In this document: piece after piece, positions 32,724 to 42,624 of the stretch
Position numbering within the stretch: the stretch's first letter is position 1
Layout of the letters: each line of letters opens with the position of its first letter
Position numbers and translations under genes: made by a program
From: Alphaproteobacteria bacterium
GTDB lineage: Bacteria; Pseudomonadota; Alphaproteobacteria; Bin95
Length of the DNA: 64,000 bases
Assembly (NCBI GenBank): GCA_030833925.1
Contig: JAURGE010000002.1
Coordinates: 1 to 64,000, forward strand
Reading direction: 5' to 3'
The notes under the pieces: model-generated
What the model was told of the DNA's origin: nothing
The model's input: only the letters and a program-made list of their open reading frames with translations
Databases searched by the model: none

Positions 32724-33302
32724 ATGCGTATTGGCGTCGTTTCTGACATTCACTGCAATGCGCCCGCGCTCGAACGGGCAATAGCTCTTATGGGCGAAGT
32801 TGATGAAATATTTTGCCTTGGAGACTCAATTTTTGAGTACCGCTTTTCTAACGAAGTGGCAGAGATTCTTAAAAATAGCGGCGCACATGTTATCCGCGGA
32901 AATCATGAGGAAGCTTTCTTCAGTCCTGCTGGAATTCGCGCCCGCGCCGCACCGGGTATCAACAATGAACTTGCAGAATGGCTTGCATCTCAGCCTTTGC
33001 GCAAACGCGTAACTATAGACAACGTTGATTTTCACCTTTGTCACTCAACACCATGGGAACCGCGAGGGGACTATGTAGTTCCAGAGCACCCTGCTCTTCT
33101 AAAATTTGGTGAAACAGATGCTCACGTTGTCTTGTATGGCCATACCCATCGGCAAGTTGTGCGTGAAATAAATGGAACACTTGTTGTTAACCCAGGATCA
33201 ACTGGAGACGCCCGGGATATGACAAATGGCCGACGCCTATCGTTTGCAATAATAGATACCAAACCTTTAGAGGCCCGGATCATAGATTTCGATTTAAACT
33301 AA
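32724..33302 (+). CDS. Metallophosphoesterase (YfcE-like)
   Basis: MRIGVVSDIHCNAPALERAI...IFCLGDSIFEY...VIRGNHEEAF...VVLYGHTHRQVVREINGTLVVNPGSTGDARD. Confidence 0.92.
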   Translation: MRIGVVSDIHCNAPALERAIALMGEVDEIFCLGDSIFEYRFSNEVAEILKNSGAHVIRGNHEEAFFSPAGIRARAAPGINNELAEWLASQPLRKRVTIDNVDFHLCHSTPWEPRGDYVVPEHPALLKFGETDAHVVLYGHTHRQVVREINGTLVVNPGSTGDARDMTNGRRLSFAIIDTKPLEARIIDFDLN

Positions 33303-33381
33303 GTTTGCTCAGAGCATTCTACAGCTGGACAAAACTGGGGATCTAACCTCAGAGCAAATAGATTGGGACTAAGATTTATTA

Positions 33382-34656
33382 ATGACACCATCAAAACTTA
33401 CTGCCTCAGAGGCATCCCGAGCGATCGCTAGTGGGAAACTTACATCAGAAGCTCTTCTGCGAAGCTGCCTTGAGCGCATTCAAGAGCAAGAAGAACAGGT
33501 AAAGGCTTTTGCTCATCTTGCTGAGGGCCCCGCGCTAAAAGTAGCACGGGCATTGGATCAGATGCCGTCAAAGGGTCCGCTGCATGGAATTCCTTTTGCG
33601 GCAAAAGACATAATTGATAGCCATGACATGCCGACTTCTTATGGATCTGCAATATACACTGGAGCGCAACCCTTCGCAGATGCGAGCTGCATAGCGCTTG
33701 CGAGACGTTCGGGAGGTATACTTTTAGGGAAAACTGTTACAACAGAGTTTGCTAATCTCACCCCTAACGAGACCCGGAATCCAGTCGATATAACCCGAAC
33801 ACCTGGAGGTTCTTCATCGGGCTCGGCAGCTGCTGTTGCAGCAGGCATGGTTCCAGTAGCATTCGGCACACAAACAACTCAGTCCACAATTCGGCCATCC
33901 GCCTTCTGTGGAGCCCATGGCTACAACCCTACTACGGGCGATTTCCGGATGTCTGGGATACGAGAAGCCGCTGGAACTTTTGATCGGCTTGGATTGATTA
34001 CACGGAGCCTGGAAGACATAAGGCTGTTCCGTGATATCCTTTTATTTCGTCCACCGTCAGTTTTTGAAATAGCGTCGAAAGCACCTCGAATAGGTTTCTG
34101 TAGATCGCACCTATGGGACGAAGTAGACAATTTTTATAAATCTGAAATTGAAGCAGCAGTCGAACGTCTAAAGCTTGCTGGCGCGACAGTTAAGGAAATA
34201 GATCTACCCATCGAATTTTTAGGATTACCCGAGGCACACCGCTGGGTTTCCTCATTTGAATTTGCAAGAAACTTCGCATTTGAAATTGACTTGCACTGGG
34301 AAAAAATAAGCCAACGCCTTAGAGACGGCCGTATCACTGATGGTTTAAATTGCTCGCCAGAGCGCTACTTTGAAGCACTCATGACAATACGCGTTGCGAT
34401 GGAAAATCTACCTAAGATCTTTGATGGAATAGATGTAATTATTACCGCCAGCACGTTGGGGCCTGCCCCTATTGGAATCAATGCAACTGGTTCTGCATCC
34501 ATTGGTTCTATTTGGACACCATTGCATCTTCCATGCGTAACTTTACCAGTATTTAAAAATCCCGAGGGACTACCCCTTGGATTGCAGGTCTTAGGCCCTT
34601 TGCACGGTGACGATAAACTCTTAGCGGACGCAGCCTGGATCGAGCATTCGCTGTAA
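33382..34656 (+). CDS. Amidase signature-family protein
   Basis: GPLHGIPFAAKDIIDSHDMPTSYGS...RTPGGSSSGSAAAVAAGMVPVAFGTQTTQSTIRPSAFCGAHGYNPT. Confidence 0.93.
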   Translation: MTPSKLTASEASRAIASGKLTSEALLRSCLERIQEQEEQVKAFAHLAEGPALKVARALDQMPSKGPLHGIPFAAKDIIDSHDMPTSYGSAIYTGAQPFADASCIALARRSGGILLGKTVTTEFANLTPNETRNPVDITRTPGGSSSGSAAAVAAGMVPVAFGTQTTQSTIRPSAFCGAHGYNPTTGDFRMSGIREAAGTFDRLGLITRSLEDIRLFRDILLFRPPSVFEIASKAPRIGFCRSHLWDEVDNFYKSEIEAAVERLKLAGATVKEIDLPIEFLGLPEAHRWVSSFEFARNFAFEIDLHWEKISQRLRDGRITDGLNCSPERYFEALMTIRVAMENLPKIFDGIDVIITASTLGPAPIGINATGSASIGSIWTPLHLPCVTLPVFKNPEGLPLGLQVLGPLHGDDKLLADAAWIEHSL

Positions 34657-34665
34657 ACTGAAATT

Positions 34666-35907
34666 ATGGCTTTTCGATTCGTTCACACAGCTGATATCCA
34701 TTTAGACTCACCGCTAAAAAGTCTTGCGCTACGAAACCCCGTCCTTGCAGCAGAGGTGGAAACGGCTACGCGGTCGGTATTTAGGCGAATTGTAAATCTT
34801 TGCCTTGATGAAGATATTGATGCCCTGCTCATTTCGGGCGATCTCTACGATGGTGAACAGACGTCCATTAAAACCGCTGGTTTTCTCTCAGCAGAATTCC
34901 GAAAACTCTCAGAAGCCGGCGTTTTTGTTTGCATTATCCGCGGGAACCATGATGCCCGTGCGAAAATAACAGAAAAACTAGATCTACCTGACGAGGTGAA
35001 AAATTTTAGCGCCCGCGCAGCAGAAACACTGATACTCGAGGATCATGCTGGCCCCAAAGTCGCAATCAATGGCCTAAGCTTTCCCAACCGACATATTCCT
35101 GAGAGCCTGCTCAAAAAATATCCAAAACCGATTGAAGGGGCGATCAACATTGGAATGCTTCATACCAGCTTAGCAGGCGCTGAGGGACATGACGTATACG
35201 CCCCCTGCACAGTTAAAGAACTGGTGGATCACGGTTATGATTATTGGGCGCTTGGCCATATTCATAAACGCCAAGTTTACTCGGAATCTCCTTTCGTTGT
35301 AATGCCTGGCATCCCGCAAGGCCGACATATTAATGAAGCGGGACCAAAGTCGGTGACGGTCGTCACCATTGGAAATGACAAATCCATCACCACTGAAGAG
35401 AGGTTTTTAGCAACTACCACTTTTATGAGGATCAGTACCTCAGTCGCAGGCACTTGGAGTAATGCTCGCGCCACTCTCGAAGACGCCCTCTCTAAGGCTT
35501 TAGATGAAGATTGTGCGGAAAAAGTAATCGCCCGACTTCATATCAATGCAAGCGATGGCCTCTCCTGGCGTCTTCGGCGCGACTCTGACTTGTTTCTAGA
35601 AGAGTTGAACACAGCTTTTGGCGAGGCTGCCTGGATCGAAAAAATCGAAATTTCTCAGAACGTGATAGCTCCTGTTGGCCCAGTCTCGCGAATAGCCGAA
35701 CTAATGCAGGACAAGAATGCCAAGATTGCTTTGAATTTAGAGGCAATCACGATGCTTAATGATCTTTCGCGGATACTGCCACCTCAGGCCAGGGATGCTC
35801 TTGGCTCGACGGAGGCAGAACAAGCAAAATTAGCTGAAGAGTTGGCTTCTGAAGGTATTGCCGAAGCTCTAGCTCGCCTCTCCGCAATGGATGAGGAGAA
35901 GGTATGA
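34666..35907 (+). CDS. SbcD/YhaO-like DNA repair exonuclease (metallophosphoesterase)
   Basis: FRFVHTADIHLDSPLKSLALR...DALLISGDLYDGEQTSIKTA...IIRGNHDARAKI...YWALGHIHKRQVY. Confidence 0.93.
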   Translation: MAFRFVHTADIHLDSPLKSLALRNPVLAAEVETATRSVFRRIVNLCLDEDIDALLISGDLYDGEQTSIKTAGFLSAEFRKLSEAGVFVCIIRGNHDARAKITEKLDLPDEVKNFSARAAETLILEDHAGPKVAINGLSFPNRHIPESLLKKYPKPIEGAINIGMLHTSLAGAEGHDVYAPCTVKELVDHGYDYWALGHIHKRQVYSESPFVVMPGIPQGRHINEAGPKSVTVVTIGNDKSITTEERFLATTTFMRISTSVAGTWSNARATLEDALSKALDEDCAEKVIARLHINASDGLSWRLRRDSDLFLEELNTAFGEAAWIEKIEISQNVIAPVGPVSRIAELMQDKNAKIALNLEAITMLNDLSRILPPQARDALGSTEAEQAKLAEELASEGIAEALARLSAMDEEKV

Positions 35908-38900
35908 GGTTTGAACGTCTAGGCCTTGTTCGATTTGGTAAATTTACTGACCATGAACTCCATTTCCCTCTCCCTAAAAAAGGAATATCGGACGTTCATC
36001 TTATTTACGGTCCAAATGAAGCCGGCAAATCAACTGTGTTCGCCGCCATGCTGGATCTAATGTTCGGTATTCCTGACCGAACCGCGTACGGTTTTCTCCA
36101 CGATTATTCAGCAATGAGAATAGAGGGACGTGTTCGACACAAAGGCGACAGTGTTGAATTAGCCCGCATCAAACGAAGGACAGATGATCTCCAAGGCTCT
36201 GATGGTAGAGCACTTACTCATAATCCACTGGTCGAAATGTTAGGCGGCCTTGATCGTTCAGGATATCAGGCCATGTTTTCTCTGGATGAAACGTCACTAC
36301 AGGCTGGCGGAAGGGAGTTACTCAACGCTAACGGAGACTTCGGCCGCATACTCTTTTCCGCAAGTTCCGGTCTTTCAGATCTTACAAGTCGACTTAAGGA
36401 ATTGGATGCGGAAGCAGATACTTTCTATCGTCGCGGAGGACGAAACCACAGACTTCGCGAACTGATGGACAAGCTCGAAGTTCTGCGGCAAGAGCAGGAA
36501 GCCAACGATGTCGATACCGCTAACTTCGACCGCCTAATAAGCAGTCGAGATGCTTCTAAAATAGCCAAACAACTGGCTGAAGAAAAAGAACTAGCGGCTC
36601 GAACAAAATTTCATTCCATTAGCCGTCAGTTGGATGTTCTCTCAAAGCTGGAAGATTATCGAATAGCAAAAGCTGCAGATGAAAAGCTTCGTGATCTGCC
36701 ACAACCTTCACCTGACGCTCGCAAACAACTTGAATTAATTCGTGATGCGGAGAGTTCGCTCACAACTCGCCAGGGTGAAATTAACCGGCGCATTGCGGTT
36801 CAAAAAGACAAACTGGCTACATTAGAAATAGATACAAGTACCCTTTCTGCCAGGCATCAAATTGATGCTGCGACTGACTTAGTAAGCCGGTTCAAAACAG
36901 CGTCTCAAGACCTTCCAAAAAGGCAGCGGTCGCTGGATGAGACCGAAGCTGAAATAAGCGCTTTGACACGTAAACTCTCAAACAAAACTGATGATGATGT
37001 TCATGCCCTCTTCCTTGAGGCAGAACAGATAGCAAAAATCTCTGAGCTTGCGGACAAGTGGCCGGTGCTTCACGAAAGGCTTGAAAACGCTCAAAACGAA
37101 GTAACAAGTGCAGAAGTTGTAATCCAGATCCCTCCTTTGACAGAGGCCAAGCAAGCTCAACTGAAAGCTGCGCTTAATGCCGCTCGGTCCAGCGAGGCGA
37201 TCGCCCGCCTGCATCAATCGTCCAGGGATAAACAGGCACTTGAAATTGATCTAGCCACCGCGTTGCAGCGCCTCGCTCCTTGGGAAGGAAATTCAGAAGC
37301 ACTAAAATTAATGCAACTGCCCGCCAGGGATATTCTAGAAGACTGGAAAACCGACCTTTATTCTCTTCGCACAGAAAAAACAAATATCGAAGATTCAATT
37401 GACTCCGCCAGGTCGGCATATGCGCTGGCAGCAGCAAATATTGATCTCTACACGAATTCAACGATGGGTTTGGATGACACCTCACTGTCAGACTTAAAGA
37501 TAAGTCGCGACAGTGCATGGCAGCATCATAAGGAAAAACTATCGCTAGAAACCGCCGACACCTTTGCTCTGGAAATGTTGGCTTTAGATCAGGCAATTAA
37601 CTCTAGGTTGATGTATTCATCCAAATTATCGGAACTTGAGATTGCAAAAAGAGCTGCAGCCGAACAAGCAGCAAAAATTAACGAACTTCAAAAATCCCTC
37701 GAAAAGTGTGATCACAAGATAGAGACAATTAACAAAGCGATCTTGAACACTGCCGACTTAATCGGCTTACACCCGGCAACGACGCCTGAAACACTTATCA
37801 AGTGGACCCAAGACCGGGAAGAAGCATTAGCGGTTAATATGAGAAAGGTTGCTGCTTCAGCGCGGTGTACCGAAGCACAATTGGAAATCGATAGCCTTGT
37901 TTTAGATTTATCCAAAGTTCTTCAAATGGATGGGAATCTAGCCACACTCTCTGAAGCAGCGGACTCCCGCTTAAAAGAATCTGAAATTGCTCGACAGTCG
38001 TTAAACGCTCTAAACGCCAGGAAAAATGGACTAGTTAGAGCAGAAGAGAATTTAAAAACCTGGAGCACCAAATGGACGGAGGCACTTGGTAATTCCTGGA
38101 TAAAACGCTTCGCTAATACACCTGAATTGGTTCGAGATGCTTTATCAGAATTACGAGATCTAGAGGATTTAGTTAGAAAACGTGATGAAATGTTAAAACG
38201 CGTTCGTGATATGAGCGAAGACCGGGAGAACTTTATAACCCAGGTAAATAAGGCCCTAAGTCACCTCGAAGCGACTGGTACAAAGGATGATCCAATAGGC
38301 GATTACGAGTATCTTAAAACACGCCTTGATAAGGCTAGAGAAGTTTCGGAGGAGGCAAAGCGTTTACAAAATTCACTTGCCGTTGAGTCCGAAACAGCGG
38401 CCACAGTAGAAAGAGAACTTGAAGACCACACAGCTAGAAAAGAGAAACTTCTTGCTACGCTTGGCGTATCCACATTGGCAGACGCTGGCCAAATATTAGA
38501 CGAAATTACTGAGGCCAGGGCTTCTTCCGACACTGTAACCAGACTTGAACGCGAAATATTAGAAGCCGCCGCAGTTGATGATCCAAAAGCAGCACTGGAA
38601 TTGCTAGAAAAAATGGATAGTGCATCCCTCCAAGGCGAAATGGCACTGCTTAATTCGGAAATAACGGCCCTAGCTGAGGAAACCCGGGATCGGCATGCGG
38701 ACGTTCGCGATGCACAAACTGCTCTTGATGCTATTGGAGGAGACAGTGCAGCCGCAGCTTTGCAAACACGAAGACACACCGTCCTTGAAGAAATCGTGGA
38801 AGGAACAAAAAAAGCCATTCGACTTCGCTTGGGTGCACTCGCTGCCAAATCGGCAATGGAAGCTTTTCGAGCAGAGCAGCAAAGTAGCATGCTGAAATTT

Positions 38901-39284
38901 GCCTCCGAAGCCTTTGGTAAAATTACTGGTAGCGCCTATCAAGGCCTTCGCACCCAGGCAGGAGACAAGGGTGAAGAGTTGATTGCGATCGCTGCTAACG
39001 GCGCCTCACGCATAGAAGATGAACAAATGTCGGCAGGTACCCGAGCACAACTCTACTTGGCCCTTCGCATTGCTGGATTTCACACTTTTGCTGATGAATA
39101 CCTTCCGCCACCCTTTGTAGCGGACGACATTTTTGAAACCTTTGATGACAATCGCGTAAAGGAAGCATTTCGACTTCTTGGTGGGATGGGAGAGCGTGGC
39201 CAGGTGATTTATCTGACTCACCATCAACATCTTCTGGATATTGCGTCTGATGTAATACCTGGCGTTAACATAATAATGCTTTAG
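35904..39284 (+). CDS. YhaN/SbcC-like AAA ATPase with long coiled coils
   Basis: IYGPNEAGKSTVFAAMLDLMFG Walker A; MSAGTRAQLYLALRIAG signature; PPFVADDIFETFDDNRV Walker B. ATGA overlap with the exonuclease gene. Confidence 0.93.
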   Translation: MRFERLGLVRFGKFTDHELHFPLPKKGISDVHLIYGPNEAGKSTVFAAMLDLMFGIPDRTAYGFLHDYSAMRIEGRVRHKGDSVELARIKRRTDDLQGSDGRALTHNPLVEMLGGLDRSGYQAMFSLDETSLQAGGRELLNANGDFGRILFSASSGLSDLTSRLKELDAEADTFYRRGGRNHRLRELMDKLEVLRQEQEANDVDTANFDRLISSRDASKIAKQLAEEKELAARTKFHSISRQLDVLSKLEDYRIAKAADEKLRDLPQPSPDARKQLELIRDAESSLTTRQGEINRRIAVQKDKLATLEIDTSTLSARHQIDAATDLVSRFKTASQDLPKRQRSLDETEAEISALTRKLSNKTDDDVHALFLEAEQIAKISELADKWPVLHERLENAQNEVTSAEVVIQIPPLTEAKQAQLKAALNAARSSEAIARLHQSSRDKQALEIDLATALQRLAPWEGNSEALKLMQLPARDILEDWKTDLYSLRTEKTNIEDSIDSARSAYALAAANIDLYTNSTMGLDDTSLSDLKISRDSAWQHHKEKLSLETADTFALEMLALDQAINSRLMYSSKLSELEIAKRAAAEQAAKINELQKSLEKCDHKIETINKAILNTADLIGLHPATTPETLIKWTQDREEALAVNMRKVAASARCTEAQLEIDSLVLDLSKVLQMDGNLATLSEAADSRLKESEIARQSLNALNARKNGLVRAEENLKTWSTKWTEALGNSWIKRFANTPELVRDALSELRDLEDLVRKRDEMLKRVRDMSEDRENFITQVNKALSHLEATGTKDDPIGDYEYLKTRLDKAREVSEEAKRLQNSLAVESETAATVERELEDHTARKEKLLATLGVSTLADAGQILDEITEARASSDTVTRLEREILEAAAVDDPKAALELLEKMDSASLQGEMALLNSEITALAEETRDRHADVRDAQTALDAIGGDSAAAALQTRRHTVLEEIVEGTKKAIRLRLGALAAKSAMEAFRAEQQSSMLKFASEAFGKITGSAYQGLRTQAGDKGEELIAIAANGASRIEDEQMSAGTRAQLYLALRIAGFHTFADEYLPPPFVADDIFETFDDNRVKEAFRLLGGMGERGQVIYLTHHQHLLDIASDVIPGVNIIML

Positions 39285-40387
39285 ACGTTCATCGCCTCCC
39301 GCCAACTACTTATGACGGCTTCAGGCTGTTCTTGTTGAACCCAGTGACCAGCTTCATTTATGAGGTATGTCCCGCGCCAATCTTCGGAACCTCTTGCCTC
39401 CATTGTTTCAAGCGCTCCAGGAACCTGACGAACCCCCCAGTCCTGAGCCCCAGCAATAAAAGCCATTGGAGCCCGCATTTTTATGCCGGCTGCCAGGCCC
39501 AGCTCTCGGAGATATTCAGGTACAAACCGGCATCGATACCAATTTAGGGCACCCTGAAAGCCTGTCCGTGCGTACTCCTCTGTGTAAACATCAAGAGCCC
39601 CATCATTCATCCAGAGATCCGCTCGAGCCGATGAAGCCACTGCAACTGCTTCGGGCATCGTGTGCTCAAGATCCATTATGTAATACGTCGGCATTTGCGC
39701 TAAAGCATCAGCCGTCCATCCATCAAGTTTAAAGGGGCTATTTTCATGCCAACCAGCCCCTTTCATATGAAAATAGGCACGAAGAAATGCTTTCAATCCG
39801 CCCTGTGGGTTAAGCATATCCCCGTTAGCTGCTCGGGTTGAGTAGTAAAGCTGGTAGTGCTTACGAGGACGAGCAAGAGCGGCAAGCTCTGCTTGGATTT
39901 TATCTTCCGGCGGGTCCCCAAGACCTTTTAACGGGGCTGGTGGCGTAGCAAATGGAGCACTCATTACTGTAATTGTGCGAAAAATATCAGGCCGCAGGAC
40001 ACCGGCCCAACCTGCTACTGAAGCACCAAAATCATGGCCTAAAACATGCTGCGCGTGATCATGTCCCATGCGGAAAAGGAGCCCCATTGCATCCCGAACC
40101 AGATTTGGCATTCGAGATGTAAACAAGTCATCATCAAAACCGGAAACCCAACCCGTGGTCCGGCCGTATCCCCGCTGATCTGGAGCAATGACATGGAAAC
40201 CAAGTTCAGATAATGGCACCATAACTTTGCGCCAAGAATAGGCTAACTCTGGAAAACCATGTAACAAAAGTAAGGCAGGCCTCTGGGGGTCACCTGCTTC
40301 CAACACATGAATGTTTAAGCCGTTAACCCCTGTTACAATGCGAGAGGTTACACCATTCGGCAGAGGTAAAGGCTGCAAGTCACTCAT
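39281..40387 (-). CDS. Alpha/beta hydrolase (epoxide hydrolase-like)
   Basis: ALLLLHGFPELAYSWRKVMVPLSELGFHVIAPDQRGYGRTTG...LGHDFGASVAGWAGVLRPDIF. Confidence 0.92.
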   Translation of the reverse strand: MSDLQPLPLPNGVTSRIVTGVNGLNIHVLEAGDPQRPALLLLHGFPELAYSWRKVMVPLSELGFHVIAPDQRGYGRTTGWVSGFDDDLFTSRMPNLVRDAMGLLFRMGHDHAQHVLGHDFGASVAGWAGVLRPDIFRTITVMSAPFATPPAPLKGLGDPPEDKIQAELAALARPRKHYQLYYSTRAANGDMLNPQGGLKAFLRAYFHMKGAGWHENSPFKLDGWTADALAQMPTYYIMDLEHTMPEAVAVASSARADLWMNDGALDVYTEEYARTGFQGALNWYRCRFVPEYLRELGLAAGIKMRAPMAFIAGAQDWGVRQVPGALETMEARGSEDWRGTYLINEAGHWVQQEQPEAVISSWREAMNV

Positions 40388-41280
40388 CAGTAACCGGCCC
40401 GACGAGTTTCATCAGTTACATAACGCTCTTCTAACGCCTTAACCTCGTCCATACCCATCAAGTCAAAGAATTCCTTAAAGCTTACAATTTCATTGGCCAG
40501 ACTTTTTACATCGCCAGTTTCTTTAAGATGTTTCAAAATTCTTCGGATGGCGGGGATAGCAGCCAGAACAACAAAGTTTGGATATATCACAACCCCAAAG
40601 CCCAAATCGTGTATCTCGTTGGTAGGTAAAAAGGGTGTCTTTCCACTAGATGCCATGTTGTAGAGTAACGGCTTAGAAAAAAGTTTTGGAGCTTCTGTGA
40701 GCTGCTCCATGGTAGTCATAGCTTCCAGGAAAAGCACATCAGCTCCAGCCTCTTCAAAGGCATGCGCACGATCAAGCATAGCATTCCAGCCCTCAACCGC
40801 GAGCGCATCAGTCCTCGCAACAATTTGGAAATCGTGATCAATCCGCGCATCAACAGCAGCTTTTATCTTTTGCACCATATCCTCAGTCGAAATAACTGCT
40901 TTGCCCGCTAAATGACCACAGCGTTTTGGCCACTCCTGATCCTCAATGTGCAAACCTGCGACACCAGACCTTTCATAGAGTTGTACCGTACGACGTACAT
41001 TCAACGGGCCGCCCCAACCGGTGTCTGCATCCGCTAATAACGGCAACCCTGAAGCATCAGCGATTCGAGCCGCGTTATCGGCCATCTCATTCATGGTTAA
41101 TAAGCCAACATCGGGCATACCAAGTCGGTTAGCTGAAGTGCCGGCGCCTGTCATGTAGATGCCAGTGAAGCCTTCGGCAGCGACCAAGCGAGCATTAAGG
41201 GCATCAGCTACGCCAGGAAGTACAGCCAAATCTGGCCCTTCTATCATTCGCTTCAATTTAGTTGTGACACGGTCAGACAT
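40387..41280 (-). CDS. Isocitrate lyase/PEP mutase superfamily protein
   Basis: LPGVADALNARLVAAEGFTGIYMTGAGTSANRLGMPDVGLLTMNEM...LPLLADADTGWGGPLNVRRTVQLYERSGVAGLHIEDQEWPKRCGH. Confidence 0.92.
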   Translation of the reverse strand: MSDRVTTKLKRMIEGPDLAVLPGVADALNARLVAAEGFTGIYMTGAGTSANRLGMPDVGLLTMNEMADNAARIADASGLPLLADADTGWGGPLNVRRTVQLYERSGVAGLHIEDQEWPKRCGHLAGKAVISTEDMVQKIKAAVDARIDHDFQIVARTDALAVEGWNAMLDRAHAFEEAGADVLFLEAMTTMEQLTEAPKLFSKPLLYNMASSGKTPFLPTNEIHDLGFGVVIYPNFVVLAAIPAIRRILKHLKETGDVKSLANEIVSFKEFFDLMGMDEVKALEERYVTDETRRAGY

Positions 41281-41373
41281 TGCGAACCTCCATTGTTTTA
41301 AGGATGATCATGACGACTTGCGTCGTTCCCTCAAGCCCCATAGCCTTACATTCGTATAACTGTTGGAAGACCT

Positions 41374-41643
41374 ATGGCCGCAGACCGTGAGCTTACTCTC
41401 TATGAAAAGCGTGTTGATGCTTTGTTGCAGCTTCTGCCCAAAGCTGGTGGACAAGCTCGCAAAACTTTTTTGCGAACACAAAAAAGTTTAAAAACTGCAT
41501 CAGATGATGCCGGCTATTTCGATCGATGGATTGAGGCACTTGGGGCTAACCTAGTCTCTGATGGTGTGATTACTGAAGAAGACCTCTCAAAGAGATTGGC
41601 AGAGACCCGCGATCGATTACAACATTGGGAGACTGCTGAATGA
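41374..41643 (+). CDS. SCNase/NHase-type hydratase, small subunit resembling the NHase beta N-terminal half (ScnB-like)
   Basis: 89-aa helical protein (LTLYEKRVDALLQLLPKAGGQ...YFDRWIEALGANLVSDGVITEEDLSKRLAETRDRL) directly upstream of, and ATGA-coupled to, the beta C-terminal-like gene. Confidence 0.7.
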   Translation: MAADRELTLYEKRVDALLQLLPKAGGQARKTFLRTQKSLKTASDDAGYFDRWIEALGANLVSDGVITEEDLSKRLAETRDRLQHWETAE

Positions 41644-41918
41644 CCCCTCGCTTCAAAGCTGGCGATAGAGTTTTAGTAGAAGCCCGCGACCATGATGGTC
41701 ACTGCCGCACGCCCATGTATCTTCGTGGTAAGATCGGACGTGTTCGGAAGCTTATCGGTGTCTACAAAAACCCGGAAGAGTTGGCGTACTACAAGGATGC
41801 GGGTGAACAGCCCCTGTACGATATCGTGTTCGAATGGAAAGAAGTTTGGGGCGTTGAAAGCCCAGACGAAATCGCTGCTGACATCTATGAACACTGGCTA
41901 AAGCCAGGAGGAGCCTAG
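41640..41918 (+). CDS. SCNase/NHase-type hydratase, SH3-like subunit resembling the NHase beta C-terminal half (ScnA-like)
   Basis: FKAGDRVLVEARDHDGHCRTPMYLRGKIGRVRKLIGVYKNPEELAYYKDAGEQPLYDIVFEWKEVWG: NHase beta C-terminal signature (GDRV...GH.R.P.Y.RGK.G). Confidence 0.85.
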   Translation: MTPRFKAGDRVLVEARDHDGHCRTPMYLRGKIGRVRKLIGVYKNPEELAYYKDAGEQPLYDIVFEWKEVWGVESPDEIAADIYEHWLKPGGA

Positions 41919-41921
41919 AAA

Positions 41922-42551
41922 ATGCCCCATGACGGCCATCATCACGACGACCACGCTCCAATTGAGGAATCCAGTGGAATAACTGAATTCGAGGTAATGG
42001 AGCAGGCAATTCGCGAACTTCTAATAGAAAAAGGCATATTGTCCGCGAGCCAAATTCAAACACAAATTGATGACATGGATAGTCGAACACCAGTGATGGG
42101 ACAAAAGATCATTGCTCGTGCTTGGACAGATCCAGAATACAAACAAAGGCTTATTTCGGACCCTAACTCTGCCTTTGCGGAGATGGGGGTAACAAGGCTC
42201 GATGAAAATCCTGAGGTGGTCGTAGTAGAGAATACTCCAGATCGGCATAATGTGATCGTCTGTACACTTTGCTCCTGTTATCCACGCGTTGTCCTCGGCA
42301 TGCCACCAGCATGGTACAAAAAACGTGCTTATAGATCGCGCGTTGTTAAAGAACCCCGTAAAGTTTTAGAAGAATTTGGTACCGAGTTGCCCGACAACGT
42401 AAAAATTGAAGTGCACGACTCAACCGCGGATATGCGCTACCTAGTGTTGCCAATGCGACCTGACGGCACTGAGGGTTGGAGTTCGGAGCAACTTGAAGCG
42501 CTTGTTACGAGAGATTCGATGATAGGCGTGAAGGTTCCCTCCACAGCTTGA
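41922..42551 (+). CDS. SCNase gamma/NHase alpha-like metal-binding catalytic subunit
   Basis: VVENTPDRHNVIVCTLCSCYPRVVLGMPPAWYKKRAYRSRVVKEPRKVLEEFG: the C-T-L-C-S-C claw-setting motif of NHase alpha/SCNase gamma (Thr variant typical of Co enzymes). Confidence 0.93.
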   Translation: MPHDGHHHDDHAPIEESSGITEFEVMEQAIRELLIEKGILSASQIQTQIDDMDSRTPVMGQKIIARAWTDPEYKQRLISDPNSAFAEMGVTRLDENPEVVVVENTPDRHNVIVCTLCSCYPRVVLGMPPAWYKKRAYRSRVVKEPRKVLEEFGTELPDNVKIEVHDSTADMRYLVLPMRPDGTEGWSSEQLEALVTRDSMIGVKVPSTA

Positions 42552-42624
42552 ACTTCAGTCGGCTTGCGAGTTCCTTAATATCCCGTCCATAGTTCTATCT
42601 GGAAACACAACGGGAGGGAGCCCA

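Noticed and set aside
38303-38890. 195-aa antisense ORF within the YhaN-like gene
   Set aside because: Low-complexity Ser/Ala-rich translation typical of the complement of an Ala/Glu-rich coiled coil.
41374-41918. Single NHase beta gene broken by a frameshift
   Set aside because: The two genes overlap by a clean ATGA, each has a plausible full domain, and the order matches known split scnB-scnA genes.
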